Shown: positions 1-7,930 of the stretch, piece after piece
Layout: each line of letters starts with the position of its first letter
Position numbering within the stretch: the first letter of the stretch is position 1
Assembly (NCBI RefSeq): GCF_000426045.1
Contig: NZ_AUEP01000004.1
Span: forward strand, 400,942-464,941
Direction: 5' to 3'
From: Marmoricola sp. URHB0036
GTDB lineage: Bacteria; Actinomycetota; Actinomycetes; Propionibacteriales; Nocardioidaceae
DNA length: 64,000 bases
The notes under the pieces: model-generated
Told to the model about the DNA's origin: nothing
The model's database searches: none
Seen by the model: only the letters and a program-made list of their open reading frames with translations
Translations under genes and position numbers: made by a program

Positions 1-561
1 CCACGTCGGGCGGTCGACGGCGACGTCGGGTCCCGGGTCGTCGAGCCGGCCGTTCAGGATGAGGGCGACGGTGCGGGCGGGATCGCGCTCGAGCTCGGGG
101 ATCGCGTCGTCGCTGTGGAACCGGAGCATGTAGAAGTCCTCGCCCAGCCGCTTCCGGAAGATCTCGGTCGGCGGCGCCGGCGACGGCGGTGTGTAGGGGA
201 CGCTGAGGCCGGTCAGCGACAGCACCCGGTCGGGATGGGTCAGTCCGAGCGGCCACAGGCTGGAGGCACCCCAGTCGTGCCCGACGAAGTGGGCCCGCTC
301 CACGCCCTCGTGGTCGAGCAGTCCGACCAGGTCCTCGCCGACCACGTCGCTGCGGTAGGCCTCGACCGGCTCGGGGCGCGCGCTGCCGCCGTACCCGCGC
401 ATGTCCGGAGCCACCACGCGGTAGCCGGCGGCGACCAGCGCGGGCACCTGCAGCCGCCAGGTCAGCGCCAGGTCAGGGAACCCGTGGGCGAGCACGACGA
501 GCGGCCCCGACCCCTCGGCCAGCACCGACAGCTCGATGCCGTTGACGGACCACGTCTCCAT
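1..561 (-). CDS. Alpha/beta hydrolase, epoxide-hydrolase-like (3' end outside window)
   Basis: The open frame runs from ATG at 561 to the window edge, 187 codons, so the C-terminus is missing. A strong GGAGGAG ribosome site lies just before the ATG. The translation has the alpha/beta-hydrolase oxyanion motif HGFPD (residues 26-30) and GHDWGA (94-99), in which Asp96 takes the nucleophile position. An Asp nucleophile in a GxDxG elbow is the mark of epoxide hydrolases and haloalkane dehalogenases; the HGxP oxyanion motif favours epoxide hydrolase. The acid and histidine of the triad would lie in the missing part. It is divergent from the next gene. The substrate is not predictable. Confidence 0.85.
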   Translation of the reverse strand, partial: METWSVNGIELSVLAEGSGPLVVLAHGFPDLALTWRLQVPALVAAGYRVVAPDMRGYGGSARPEPVEAYRSDVVGEDLVGLLDHEGVERAHFVGHDWGASSLWPLGLTHPDRVLSLTGLSVPYTPPSPAPPTEIFRKRLGEDFYMLRFHSDDAIPELERDPARTVALILNGRLDDPGPDVAVDRPTW

Positions 562-648
562 CGCTCCTCCTCCACCGTGCTTCTCCCAGGCCAAAGTCTG
601 TCGCAACGCCCGTGGCCGTCGCCTCGCCGGTCCTGCGATGCTGTCGGG

Positions 649-1167
649 ATGGAACAGGTCTGGCTCTTCGACCGGCTCGCCGTCGCCGTCTTCCGCATCG
701 ACTTCCTCGATCCCGCGATCTCCGAGCAGCCCGACGCTCGCGAGCGCGGGGTCAGGATCGAGATCAAGCCGGCGGCCTCGACGTACGACGGATCGGTGTA
801 CTCCTCGAGCACCAACCTGGTGAGGCCGGCGGTCTGCCGGATCGACCTGCTCGAGTCGGTCCCCCACGCCGCGGACCGGATGCACTGGCACCCGACGATG
901 TCCGACGGTGAGCCCGGTGACCGCGTCTTCGACCCCGCGATCGGCGCCGACCCGATCGCCTGGCTCACCGACCAGCTGACGCACCTCCGCCGTCTGCTCG
1001 AGCGGGCCGGCGTCGACGACCCCGACGGCTACGCCGCCGACATCGCCGCCGTCAGCGCGGCCGCCGCGGAGATCACCGCCTCCGTCGCGGGCGGGCTGGC
1101 CTGGGCCCGCGAGTCTCCGTGGCCCGAGGTGACCCGCGACGAGCGTGGCCTGGCCGCTGTTTCCTGA
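649..1167 (+). CDS. Conserved-looking protein of unknown function
   Basis: A 172-residue soluble protein starting [10 protein letters not shown]. No signal peptide, membrane segment or catalytic motif is visible. The middle holds a cluster with two histidines ([14 protein letters not shown]) and the C-terminal half is predicted helical with a heptad-like run ([16 protein letters not shown]). The ATG was chosen because upstream in-frame sequence is antisense to the hydrolase gene and low in coding character. It stands alone between a divergent hydrolase gene and the tRNA gene. I do not recognise the family. Confidence 0.6.
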   Translation: MEQVWLFDRLAVAVFRIDFLDPAISEQPDARERGVRIEIKPAASTYDGSVYSSSTNLVRPAVCRIDLLESVPHAADRMHWHPTMSDGEPGDRVFDPAIGADPIAWLTDQLTHLRRLLERAGVDDPDGYAADIAAVSAAAAEITASVAGGLAWARESPWPEVTRDERGLAAVS

Positions 1168-1176
1168 CTGTCTGGC

Positions 1177-1262
1177 TGGTGGCAGGTGCAGGATTCGAAC
1201 CTGCGAAGGCATACGCCGACGGATTTACAGTCCGCTTCCATTGGCCGCTCGGACAACCTGCC
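1177..1262 (-). tRNA. tRNA-Tyr (anticodon GUA)
   Basis: Read on the minus strand the sequence begins GGCAGGT and ends ACCTGCC plus discriminator A and an encoded CCA (the CCA lies at 1177-1179). The anticodon loop CTGTAAA gives GUA, i.e. tyrosine. The T-loop GTTCGAATC is canonical and a long variable arm gives the class II length of about 83 nt without CCA, as expected for bacterial tRNA-Tyr. Confidence 0.97.
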
Positions 1263-1355
1263 GTGCTCGCGGACCACGTAGTGTGGGGCCGCAGCGCAAG
1301 CGAGGATAGCGCAGCACCGACGCCATACTTAAATCGGATGGAGGACCCCGTAGCC

Positions 1356-1847
1356 ATGGCCGACTCGTCGTTCGACATCGTCAGCAAGCTCGACCACCAG
1401 GAGGTCGACAACGCGCTGTCCCAGGCGGCGCGTGAGATCGCGCAGCGCTACGACTTCAAGGGCACCGGAGCCGAGATCAAGTGGTCCGGCGAGACCGGGA
1501 TCGAGATCTCCGCCAGCGCCGACGACCGCGCCAGCGCGGTGCTCGACGTGTTCAAGGAGAAGCTGGTCAAGCGCCAGCAGTCGCTGAAGATCCTCGATGC
1601 CTCCGAGCCGCGGCAGTCCGGTCGCGAGTCCAGGATCAGCATCGCCCTCAAGGAGGGCATCAGCTCCGAGGACGCCAAGAAGATCGGCAAGCTGATCCGC
1701 GACGAGGGTCCCAAGGGCGTCAAGGTGCAGGTGCAGGGCGACGAGCTCCGCGTCAGCAGCAAGAAGCGCGACGACCTGCAGGCCGTGCAGCAGCTGGTGC
1801 GGGGACAGGACTACGACTTCGCGGTGCAGTTCACCAACTACCGCTGA
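1356..1847 (+). CDS. YajQ family nucleotide-binding protein
   Basis: 163 residues, the usual length of the YajQ/UPF0234 family. The start [13 protein letters not shown] and the segment RYDFKGTG are family hallmarks; the fold is two ferredoxin-like halves. Family members bind nucleotides, and a Xanthomonas member binds cyclic di-GMP; whether this one does is unknown. The ATG at 1356 follows GGAGG at 1340-1344; an in-frame ATG at 1338 would add six residues but lacks a site. The stop codon overlaps the next start (TGATG), so the two genes are translationally coupled. Confidence 0.93.
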   Translation: MADSSFDIVSKLDHQEVDNALSQAAREIAQRYDFKGTGAEIKWSGETGIEISASADDRASAVLDVFKEKLVKRQQSLKILDASEPRQSGRESRISIALKEGISSEDAKKIGKLIRDEGPKGVKVQVQGDELRVSSKKRDDLQAVQQLVRGQDYDFAVQFTNYR

Positions 1848-2302
1848 TGGCGCATCCCGCGGCGTCGGTCACGATCGACGCCCCGCTCGACGAGGTGTGG
1901 GCGGTGATGCTCGACACCGCGTCGTACGGGGACTGGAACCCGTTCGTCGAGAAGGTCGAGTGTGCGGCCGCGGCGGTCGGCGAGCCGATCGTGCTGCACG
2001 TGCGCTGGGCCAACGGAGGTACGACGACCAGCCCCGAGCGGATCAGCGTCGTCGACCCGCCCCACGACGACTACGGCGTACGACGGGCCACGCTCGCCTA
2101 CGTCTACGAGGGACTCCCGGCCAAGCTCGGCCTGGTGAAGGGCACCCGCTACCAGCGGCTGGCGCAGGAACCCGGTGGCCCGACCCGCTACGACACCGTC
2201 GAGGAGTTCTCGGGCCCGCTGGTCAGGCTGGCCGGCCCCCAGCGCGTCGAGGACGGGTTCCGACGTCACGCCGAAGCGCTCAGGGGCCGCTGCGAGGGCT
2301 AG
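1847..2302 (+). CDS. SRPBCC domain protein
   Basis: 151 residues with the polyketide cyclase/START-like (SRPBCC) pattern: an N-terminal strand ASVTIDAPLDEVWAVM, then SYGDWNPFV, and a C-terminal amphipathic helix ending in HAEALRGRCEG. Such domains form a deep hydrophobic ligand pocket; the ligand here is unknown. It overlaps the YajQ gene by one base (TGATG), so both are probably made from one transcript. A perfect inverted repeat follows shortly after the stop. Confidence 0.8.
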   Translation: MAHPAASVTIDAPLDEVWAVMLDTASYGDWNPFVEKVECAAAAVGEPIVLHVRWANGGTTTSPERISVVDPPHDDYGVRRATLAYVYEGLPAKLGLVKGTRYQRLAQEPGGPTRYDTVEEFSGPLVRLAGPQRVEDGFRRHAEALRGRCEG

Positions 2303-2326
2303 CGGTTCTCCGCTCCGCCCCCCGGG

Positions 2327-2389
2327 CATGCGAATGTGACAGGAGGGGTCGTTGGACGCCTCTGCAGCCCGTCGCGTCACATTCGCATG
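2327..2389. repeat. 14-bp perfect inverted repeat, terminator-like
   Basis: CATGCGAATGTGAC at 2327-2340 is exactly complementary to GTCACATTCGCATG at 2376-2389, with a 35-nt spacer that holds a second, imperfect inverted repeat (GAGGGGTC 2343-2350 and GACGCCTC 2355-2362). It lies between two convergent genes and could stop transcription from both sides, although no T-run follows. Confidence 0.7.
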
Positions 2390-2434
2390 TTCAGAGCCGG
2401 AGTTGGAGTCCGAACGGAGCCAGCCGAGGCGGCA

Positions 2435-2965
2435 CTAGCGACCGGTCGTCGCCATCCCGCCCCTGACCCGGACGGGTGGCAGTCCGATCTCGCTGGCCAG
2501 CCGGGCGTCGATCGTGAGCGACAGGCGCGGCTCCGGGTCGCAGGTGGCTTCCCGGACCGTGACCTTCCCCGTGGCCTCCTCCACCGAGCCGGACAGCTCG
2601 TTCTTCCTGCGCGCGTCCAGCGCGAACAGGGTCAGGTCGGAGGGGCCGGCATCGTCGTCCCGCTCGTGCAGCGGCAGCGGGTAGTCGCCGGTGACCCCCG
2701 GCAGTGCCTCGACCATGAAGAACGGTGGCCGGTGCGAGTCCTCGACGTCCGCGGGCGCTAACAGGCGGACGACGTCGACACCCGCCTTCTGCTCGCTGGG
2801 GGTGCAGGTCGCCACCGCGTCGAGGAGCTCGTACGACGAACCGTCGGTGCGCGTGAACACCAGCCCGTCGGCCGCGCGCTCCGGGTTGGTCGGCTCGACC
2901 GTCGCGAAGTCGTCGCCGCACGCCGCGACGACGCAGACCAGGAGGAGCAGTCCGAGAACCCGCAT
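2435..2965 (-). CDS. Putative lipoprotein
   Basis: 176 residues starting MRVLGLLLLVCVVAACGDD: a short charged n-region, a hydrophobic core and a lipobox (VAAC) predict export and lipid attachment at Cys16. The mature part has no motif I recognise; it contains two further cysteines (TCTPSEQ and TCDPEP) that could form a disulfide. The start lies 2 bp after the stop of the PEP-mutase-family gene, so the pair is probably one operon. Function unknown. Confidence 0.75.
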   Translation of the reverse strand: MRVLGLLLLVCVVAACGDDFATVEPTNPERAADGLVFTRTDGSSYELLDAVATCTPSEQKAGVDVVRLLAPADVEDSHRPPFFMVEALPGVTGDYPLPLHERDDDAGPSDLTLFALDARRKNELSGSVEEATGKVTVREATCDPEPRLSLTIDARLASEIGLPPVRVRGGMATTGR

Positions 2966-2967
2966 GG

Positions 2968-3783
2968 TCAGGTCAGGTGCTGCCTCGTGCTCGGGTCGAC
3001 GCCGCCACCGCGATGGATGTTCTCCACCAGCTTCTGCAGCGCGGTCAACGCCACCCGTTGGGGTTGCGGCCCGTAGGAGATCCGCGCGACACCGAGCTCG
3101 GCGAGCCGGTCCAGAGCCACGCTGCCGGGGAAGCCGATGACCGTCAGCTTCTGCGGTCCGAAGGCCTCGACCAGGGTGGAGATCTGTTCTTCGTCGAGCA
3201 GACCGGGAACGAACACGGTCGGCGCACCCGCTTCGAGATAGGCCTTGCCCCGCTCGACGGCATCGGCGAGCACGTCGGCCGGGTCGCGGTCCTTGCCGCG
3301 GACGAAGGCGTCGGTGCGGGCGTTGAGCACGAAGTCCGGAACGCCCTCGCTGATGGCCGCGTCCATGATCGCCGCCACGTTGCGGACGGCCTCGTCGAGC
3401 GGCCGCATCTGGTCCTCGATGTTGGCGCCGACGACTCCGACACCGATGGCCTTGCGGATGGTGCCGGCTGGATCGCCGTACCCCGCCTCGAGGTCTGCGG
3501 TGACCGGCAGCGTGGTCGCCTCGACGATGCGGCCCACGGCCCCGATCATCGTGTCCACCGGGATCTTCTCGCCGTCGGGATAGCCCCAGGACGCAGCGAT
3601 CGCGTGGCTGGCGGTCGCGATGGCGGCCGTGCCCGGGGTGTCGGCCACCACCTTGGCGCTGATCGAGTCCCACACGTTGACGACGGTCAGCAGGGTGGGG
3701 TCCTGGTGCAGCCGCAGCAGCTCGGCCGCCTTGTTCTCCAGGCTGTCGTCGGTGCTGTTCTCGTTGGTGCCCTCAGAGGTCAT
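2968..3783 (-). CDS. Isocitrate lyase / PEP mutase family enzyme
   Basis: About 271 residues (an in-frame ATG at 3813 would add 10). The TIM-barrel family is recognised from SHAIAASWGYPDG, DLEAGYG, GANIEDQ and NARTDAF, which supply the Mg2+ and 2-oxo-acid binding residues of the PEP mutase/isocitrate lyase superfamily. Members of this short type act on 2-oxo acids by C-C or C-P bond cleavage, for example oxaloacetate or 2-methylisocitrate type reactions. There is no neighbouring phosphonate or methylcitrate gene, so the substrate stays open. It lies just behind the sulfate transporter genes and just before the lipoprotein gene. Confidence 0.85.
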   Translation of the reverse strand: MTSEGTNENSTDDSLENKAAELLRLHQDPTLLTVVNVWDSISAKVVADTPGTAAIATASHAIAASWGYPDGEKIPVDTMIGAVGRIVEATTLPVTADLEAGYGDPAGTIRKAIGVGVVGANIEDQMRPLDEAVRNVAAIMDAAISEGVPDFVLNARTDAFVRGKDRDPADVLADAVERGKAYLEAGAPTVFVPGLLDEEQISTLVEAFGPQKLTVIGFPGSVALDRLAELGVARISYGPQPQRVALTALQKLVENIHRGGGVDPSTRQHLT

Positions 3784-3821
3784 GCGTTCGAGCCTAGACC
3801 GACGCGAGGACATCGGTCCCG

Positions 3822-4805
3822 TCAGTTGACCGCCCGGATCGGGGACTGCGTGCGAGCGCCGTTGGTCGGGGAGACCCAGATACGCAAGCCCTCCTCGAGG
3901 TTGAGGTGGCGCTGCGTCGCTCGCGTGACGGTGACCTCGACGTCCGGGTGATCGGCCTCCTCGAGCTCAACGGTCAGTCGCACCTCGAAGCCGACGCGGA
4001 GGAGGCGGACGATCTTGCCCGCCTTGCCCAGCGAGTCCTCCGGCGTCGTGTGCACGTCGATGTCGTGCGGCCGCACCAACCGGCCGTTGAGCTTGGTGAC
4101 CGGGCCGAGGAAGCTCATCACGAACTCGCTGGCCGGCTCGTCGTAGAGCTGGTCGGGCGTGCCGACCTGCTCGATGCGGCCGTCGTTGATGACCACGATC
4201 TCGTCGGCGACCTCGAGGGCCTCCTCCTGGTCGTGGGTCACGAACACGGTGGTCACGTGCACCTCGTCGTGGAGCCGGCGCAACCAGTCGCGCAGCTCCT
4301 TGCGGACCTTGGCGTCCAGCGCGCCGAACGGCTCGTCGAGCAGCAGCACGGTCGGCTCGACGGCCAGCGCCCGCGCCAGCGCCATCCGCTGGCGCTGCCC
4401 GCCGGACAGCTGGGCCGGAAGACGGTGGGAGAACTGCGAGAGGTGCACCAGCTCGAGCAGCTCCGCGACCCTCTTCTCGGTCTCCGCCTTGGGACGCTTG
4501 CGGATCTCGAGTCCGAACGCGACGTTCTTGGCGACGCTCATGTGCTTGAAGGCGGCGTAGTGCTGGAAGACGAACCCGACGTTGCGCTTCTGCGGCGGCA
4601 GGTGGGTCGCTTCGTTGCCCTCGATGGTGACGGTCCCGGAGTCGGCGTCCTCGAGACCCGCGATGATCCGCAGCAGCGTGGACTTGCCGCCGCCGCTGGG
4701 CCCGAGCAAGGCGGTCAGCTGTCCCTTGGGCAGGTCGACGCTGATGTCGTCGAGGGCGACGAAGTCACCGAACTTCTTGGTGACGCCGCTGACTTTGATG
4801 CTCAT
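3822..4805 (-). CDS. cysA: Sulfate ABC transporter ATP-binding protein CysA
   Basis: 327 residues, cytoplasmic ATPase of the sulfate/thiosulfate importer. Walker A GPSGGGKS at 35-42, Q-loop Gln81, signature LSGGQ at 133-137, Walker B LLLDE at 154-158 and the switch His191 are all present. A C-terminal regulatory domain (about 235-327, TOBE-like) follows, as in CysA. It overlaps cysW by four bases (ATGA) and is the last gene of the order binding protein-cysT-cysW-cysA, which supports the sulfate assignment. Confidence 0.93.
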   Translation of the reverse strand: MSIKVSGVTKKFGDFVALDDISVDLPKGQLTALLGPSGGGKSTLLRIIAGLEDADSGTVTIEGNEATHLPPQKRNVGFVFQHYAAFKHMSVAKNVAFGLEIRKRPKAETEKRVAELLELVHLSQFSHRLPAQLSGGQRQRMALARALAVEPTVLLLDEPFGALDAKVRKELRDWLRRLHDEVHVTTVFVTHDQEEALEVADEIVVINDGRIEQVGTPDQLYDEPASEFVMSFLGPVTKLNGRLVRPHDIDVHTTPEDSLGKAGKIVRLLRVGFEVRLTVELEEADHPDVEVTVTRATQRHLNLEEGLRIWVSPTNGARTQSPIRAVN

Positions 4806-5704
4806 TGTTCTTCATCCTTCGGGCGGAGGAGCGAGACGACCACCAGGCAGGCCATGGCGATCAGGGCGAGCAGGGCGGCCACGGCGTACGCCGTGCCCTG
4901 CTGGAAGTTCTGGTAGGCGTCCTCGACCTGCTGCGAGGCCGTCATGGTCTGCCCGGCGATGTTGCCCGAGACGATCTTGACGGCGCCGAACTCGCCGATG
5001 GACCTGGCCAGGGAGAGCACCACGCCGTAGAGGACGGCCCACTTGATGCCCGGCAGCGTGATCCGGCGGAAGGTCTGGCCCCAGTTGGCACCGAGGCTCT
5101 GCGCGGCCTGCTCCTGGTCGTCGCCGATCTCCTCGAGCACGGGCACCACCTCGCGGATGACGAGCGGCAGCGCCACGAAGACGGTGGCCATGATCATGCC
5201 GGGCGAGGCGAAGATGACCTGGAACCCGGCCTTCTCCAGCGACTGGCCGAACCAGCCGTCGCGACCGTTGTAGACGAGCACGAGGGCGAGGCCGACGACC
5301 ACTGGCGAGATCGACAGCGGTATGTCGAGGAGGGTGCTGAGGATCCGCTTGCCCGGGAAGTCGTAGCGCACGAGCAGGATCGACATCGTCAGGCCGAAGA
5401 CCGTGTTGATGAGTACGGCGAAGAAGGTCACGTAGAGCGTGAGGTAGAGCGCGTGCACGACCTCTGGCTCACGCAGCGAGTCGATGGCCGCGCCGAGGCC
5501 GGGCTCGAGGGCGCGCTGGAAGACGAGCACTGTCGGCCAGGCGACGAGCATCACGACGTACGCCACGGCGATGACGCGCAACGTCCACCGGACGCCGGCC
5601 GGCTCGCGGGTGTAGCCGGTCCGCCCCGTGGGCTTGCGCCGCCGCGAGGAGGTCGCTGGTTCGGTGGGCTCCGCGGAGGCGGGGTTCAGGGTGTCAGTCG
5701 CCAC
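4802..5704 (-). CDS. cysW: Sulfate ABC transporter permease CysW
   Basis: 300 residues with about six membrane segments after a charged, Arg-rich N-terminus. The cytoplasmic EAA-type loop that contacts the ATPase reads [20 protein letters not shown]. Second permease of the sulfate importer; forms the channel with CysT. The gene overlaps cysT by 11 bases and cysA by 4, showing tight coupling. Confidence 0.92.
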   Translation of the reverse strand: MATDTLNPASAEPTEPATSSRRRKPTGRTGYTREPAGVRWTLRVIAVAYVVMLVAWPTVLVFQRALEPGLGAAIDSLREPEVVHALYLTLYVTFFAVLINTVFGLTMSILLVRYDFPGKRILSTLLDIPLSISPVVVGLALVLVYNGRDGWFGQSLEKAGFQVIFASPGMIMATVFVALPLVIREVVPVLEEIGDDQEQAAQSLGANWGQTFRRITLPGIKWAVLYGVVLSLARSIGEFGAVKIVSGNIAGQTMTASQQVEDAYQNFQQGTAYAVAALLALIAMACLVVVSLLRPKDEEQ

Positions 5705-6545
5705 GACGGGCCAACCTCCTCTGGAGGATGTCGAGCGCCACGATGACGAGCAGCGCCACGATCAAGAGGATGGCCGCGATCGCGGAGGCCGAGGCGCGGT
5801 TGCCGTCCTGGTTGAAGCCGTAGATGCGCACGGAGGCGACCTCGGTGCGGTAGGGCAGGTTGCCCGACAGCAGCACGAGCGAGCCGTACTCGCTGATCGC
5901 ACGGGCGAAGGCCAGGGCGGCACCCGCGGCGATGGCCGGGACGAGGGAGGGCAGGATCACCCGACGGAACGTGGTCAGCCGACCAGCGCCGAGCGAGGCG
6001 GCCGCCTCCTCGACGTCGCGCTCCAGCGACTCCAGCACCGGCTGAGCGGTCCTGACCACGAACGGCAGGGTCACGAACGCCAGCGCGAGGAAGACAGCCC
6101 ACCGGGTGTTGTTGGCGTGCATGCCGAGCGGGGACTTCGGGCCGTAGAGAGTGAGCAGGACCAGGCCGGCCACGATGGTCGGCAGGGCGAACGGCACGTC
6201 GATGAAGAGGTCGAGCAGCCGCTTGCCCGGGAACCGGTCGCGGACCAGCACCCACGCCAGCATGGTGCCCATCACGACGTTGAGCAGGGTGACGGCGATG
6301 GACTCGAGGACCGTCAGCCTCAGGGCCGCGAGCGTCTGGGGCTGGGTGACGACGTCCCAGAACCCCTTGAGCCCGAGATCGGCGGCGGAGAGCAGGACGG
6401 CGGTGAGCGGGATGAGCACGAGCAGGCTCAGCCAGACCACCGAGATGCCCAGGGCGAGCCCCGAGCCCGGTGTCAGGGAGCGCCGGCTCCGGGTACGCCG
6501 CTGGTGCGGCGTACCCGGAGTCGTGGCAATGCCAACTGAAGCCAT
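5694..6545 (-). CDS. cysT: Sulfate ABC transporter permease CysT
   Basis: 283 residues, about six membrane segments, with EAA loop EAAASLGAGRLTTFRRVILP. First permease of the sulfate importer. Its ATG overlaps the stop of the binding-protein gene (TGATG). An N-terminal cytoplasmic stretch of roughly 30 residues is rich in Arg and Thr. Confidence 0.92.
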   Translation of the reverse strand: MASVGIATTPGTPHQRRTRSRRSLTPGSGLALGISVVWLSLLVLIPLTAVLLSAADLGLKGFWDVVTQPQTLAALRLTVLESIAVTLLNVVMGTMLAWVLVRDRFPGKRLLDLFIDVPFALPTIVAGLVLLTLYGPKSPLGMHANNTRWAVFLALAFVTLPFVVRTAQPVLESLERDVEEAAASLGAGRLTTFRRVILPSLVPAIAAGAALAFARAISEYGSLVLLSGNLPYRTEVASVRIYGFNQDGNRASASAIAAILLIVALLVIVALDILQRRLARRGD

Positions 6546-7579
6546 CAGGACTTGCCGGAGGCCGCGATCAGCTTGGTGACGATGCCGTTGTCCTCGTCGA
6601 AGTACTTCTTGTTGGCGTCGGCCCAGCCACCGAAGTCACCGTCGATGGTCAACAGCGTCTTGGGCACCGGGAAGGCGTCGGCCGGGTCGTTGGCACCCTT
6701 GACGTCGACCTTGATGGAGTCGTCGAGCGGACGGAAGCCCTGCTTGGCGTAGTCGGTCTGACCGGCCTTGCTGAGCTGGAAGTCGAGCCAGGCCTTGGCG
6801 GAGGAGTTCGCGTCCTTGGTGACCGCGGCCGGGTTCTGGATGAGCAGGGTCTGCTCGGGGATGAAGTAGTCGAAGTCCGCGCCGGCGGCACGAGCCTGGA
6901 TCGCCTCGTTCTCGTAGGACAGCAGCACGTCACCGGTGCCGCCCTCGAAGGCCGTGGTCGCGTCCTTGCCGCTGCCCGGGAAGGCGGCGACGTTGGCGAG
7001 GAACTTCTTCAGGTAGGCCTGGGCGTCGGCCTCGCTGCCACCGTTGGCGAGCACGTGGCCGTACGCCGCCAGGATGTTCCACTTCGCCGAGCCGGACGAG
7101 CCCGGGTTGGGGGTCACGATCTTGACGCCCGGCTTGGCCAGGTCGTCCCAGCCCGTGATCTTCTTCGGGTTGCCCGGACGGGTCACGATCGCCACCACGG
7201 ACTGGGTGGCGATGCCCTTGGTGGGGCCGCTCTTCCAGTCCTGGTCGACGAGGTTCTCGTCGGTGAGCTTGGTCATGTCGGGCTCGAGGGACAGGTGCAC
7301 CTCGTCGGCCTTCAGACCGGCGATGACGGCCCGGGCCTGGTCACCGGAGGCCCCGTAGGACTCCTTGAACTCGACGTCCTTGCCGGCCTTGGTCTTCTGG
7401 AAGTCCGCGATGACCTGCTTGTTGGCGGTCTTCAGGATCGAGAAGCCGACGATGCTGACCTGCTTCTTGTCGCCACTGCTGCTGCCGGAGGCGGGGTCGG
7501 AGCACGCGGAGGTGCTGGCGAGGACGGTGAGGGAGAGGGCGGCTGCGCCGAACCACTTCAGTGGCGTCGTGCGAGTCAT
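6545..7579 (-). CDS. Sulfate-binding lipoprotein of the ABC importer
   Basis: About 344 residues. The start MTRTTPLKWFG was preferred over the in-frame codon at 7612 because it gives a clean lipoprotein signal with lipobox (SACS); a GAAAGG site lies 8 bp upstream. Family features are NPGSSGSAKWNILAAYG and the C-terminal SKAGQTDYAKQGFRPL, typical of the sulfate/thiosulfate binding proteins (Sbp/CysP type). It captures sulfate outside the membrane and hands it to CysTW. First gene of the operon; divergent from korAB. Confidence 0.93.
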   Translation of the reverse strand: MTRTTPLKWFGAAALSLTVLASTSACSDPASGSSSGDKKQVSIVGFSILKTANKQVIADFQKTKAGKDVEFKESYGASGDQARAVIAGLKADEVHLSLEPDMTKLTDENLVDQDWKSGPTKGIATQSVVAIVTRPGNPKKITGWDDLAKPGVKIVTPNPGSSGSAKWNILAAYGHVLANGGSEADAQAYLKKFLANVAAFPGSGKDATTAFEGGTGDVLLSYENEAIQARAAGADFDYFIPEQTLLIQNPAAVTKDANSSAKAWLDFQLSKAGQTDYAKQGFRPLDDSIKVDVKGANDPADAFPVPKTLLTIDGDFGGWADANKKYFDEDNGIVTKLIAASGKS

Positions 7580-7640
7580 GGGGAGGGCCTTTCGTTCGGG
7601 TGGGGCAGACACGCTTGTGTTAGTGGCGTAACTTACTACG

Positions 7641-7689
7641 AATTATTAATCTGACCGCCTTTTGAGACAGTGAGTCGGCTCACCTGTCT
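7641..7689 (-). promoter_or_regulatory. Likely promoter and operator of the sulfate transporter operon
   Basis: Read on the minus strand, an inverted repeat AGACAGGTGAG / CTCACTGTCT (7665-7689, one-base bulge, 4-nt centre) overlaps a possible -35 (CTGTCT). It is followed about 17 bp later by the AT-rich ATTAATAATT (7641-7650), a -10 candidate and one of the few AT-rich stretches here. A sulfur-responsive repressor site is plausible, but I cannot name the regulator. Confidence 0.4.
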
Positions 7690-7829
7690 AGATCGGTCGA
7701 TTCCGGACCGGGGACGACCGCGCCGCCGTCTTGATGCTGAGACGTTGTGCCTGCTCAGGCGCGGCGGACTATCGTGTCTCCTTGTGTCGGGCTCCGTCTC
7801 GACCGTGCACCGATCAGCGGGGGGCGGGT

Positions 7830-7860
7830 GTAGAACCTGTTCTACTTTTCGGCGTACAAT
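7830..7860 (+). promoter_or_regulatory. korAB promoter with palindromic operator
   Basis: GTAGAAC-CT-GTTCTAC at 7830-7845 is a 7+7 bp perfect palindrome. The core fits the TNNAACNNGTTNNA pattern described for the mycobacterial TetR-type sterol regulator KstR. A good -10 hexamer, TACAAT, lies at 7855-7860, so the palindrome covers the -35 position, the expected arrangement for a repressor. The pattern match is seen in the sequence; assignment to KstR is only a suggestion. Confidence 0.5.
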
Positions 7861-7930
7861 CGGTGCGTACCATCGGTATGTGAACGGTGACGGGGCCCAG
7901 CCGATGTCGAGGAGAGAAGGAAGCGTCACG

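Noticed and set aside
7830..7845. LexA/SOS box
   Set aside because: Actinobacterial SOS boxes have four bases between GAAC and GTTC; here there are two, and the gene is not a repair gene.
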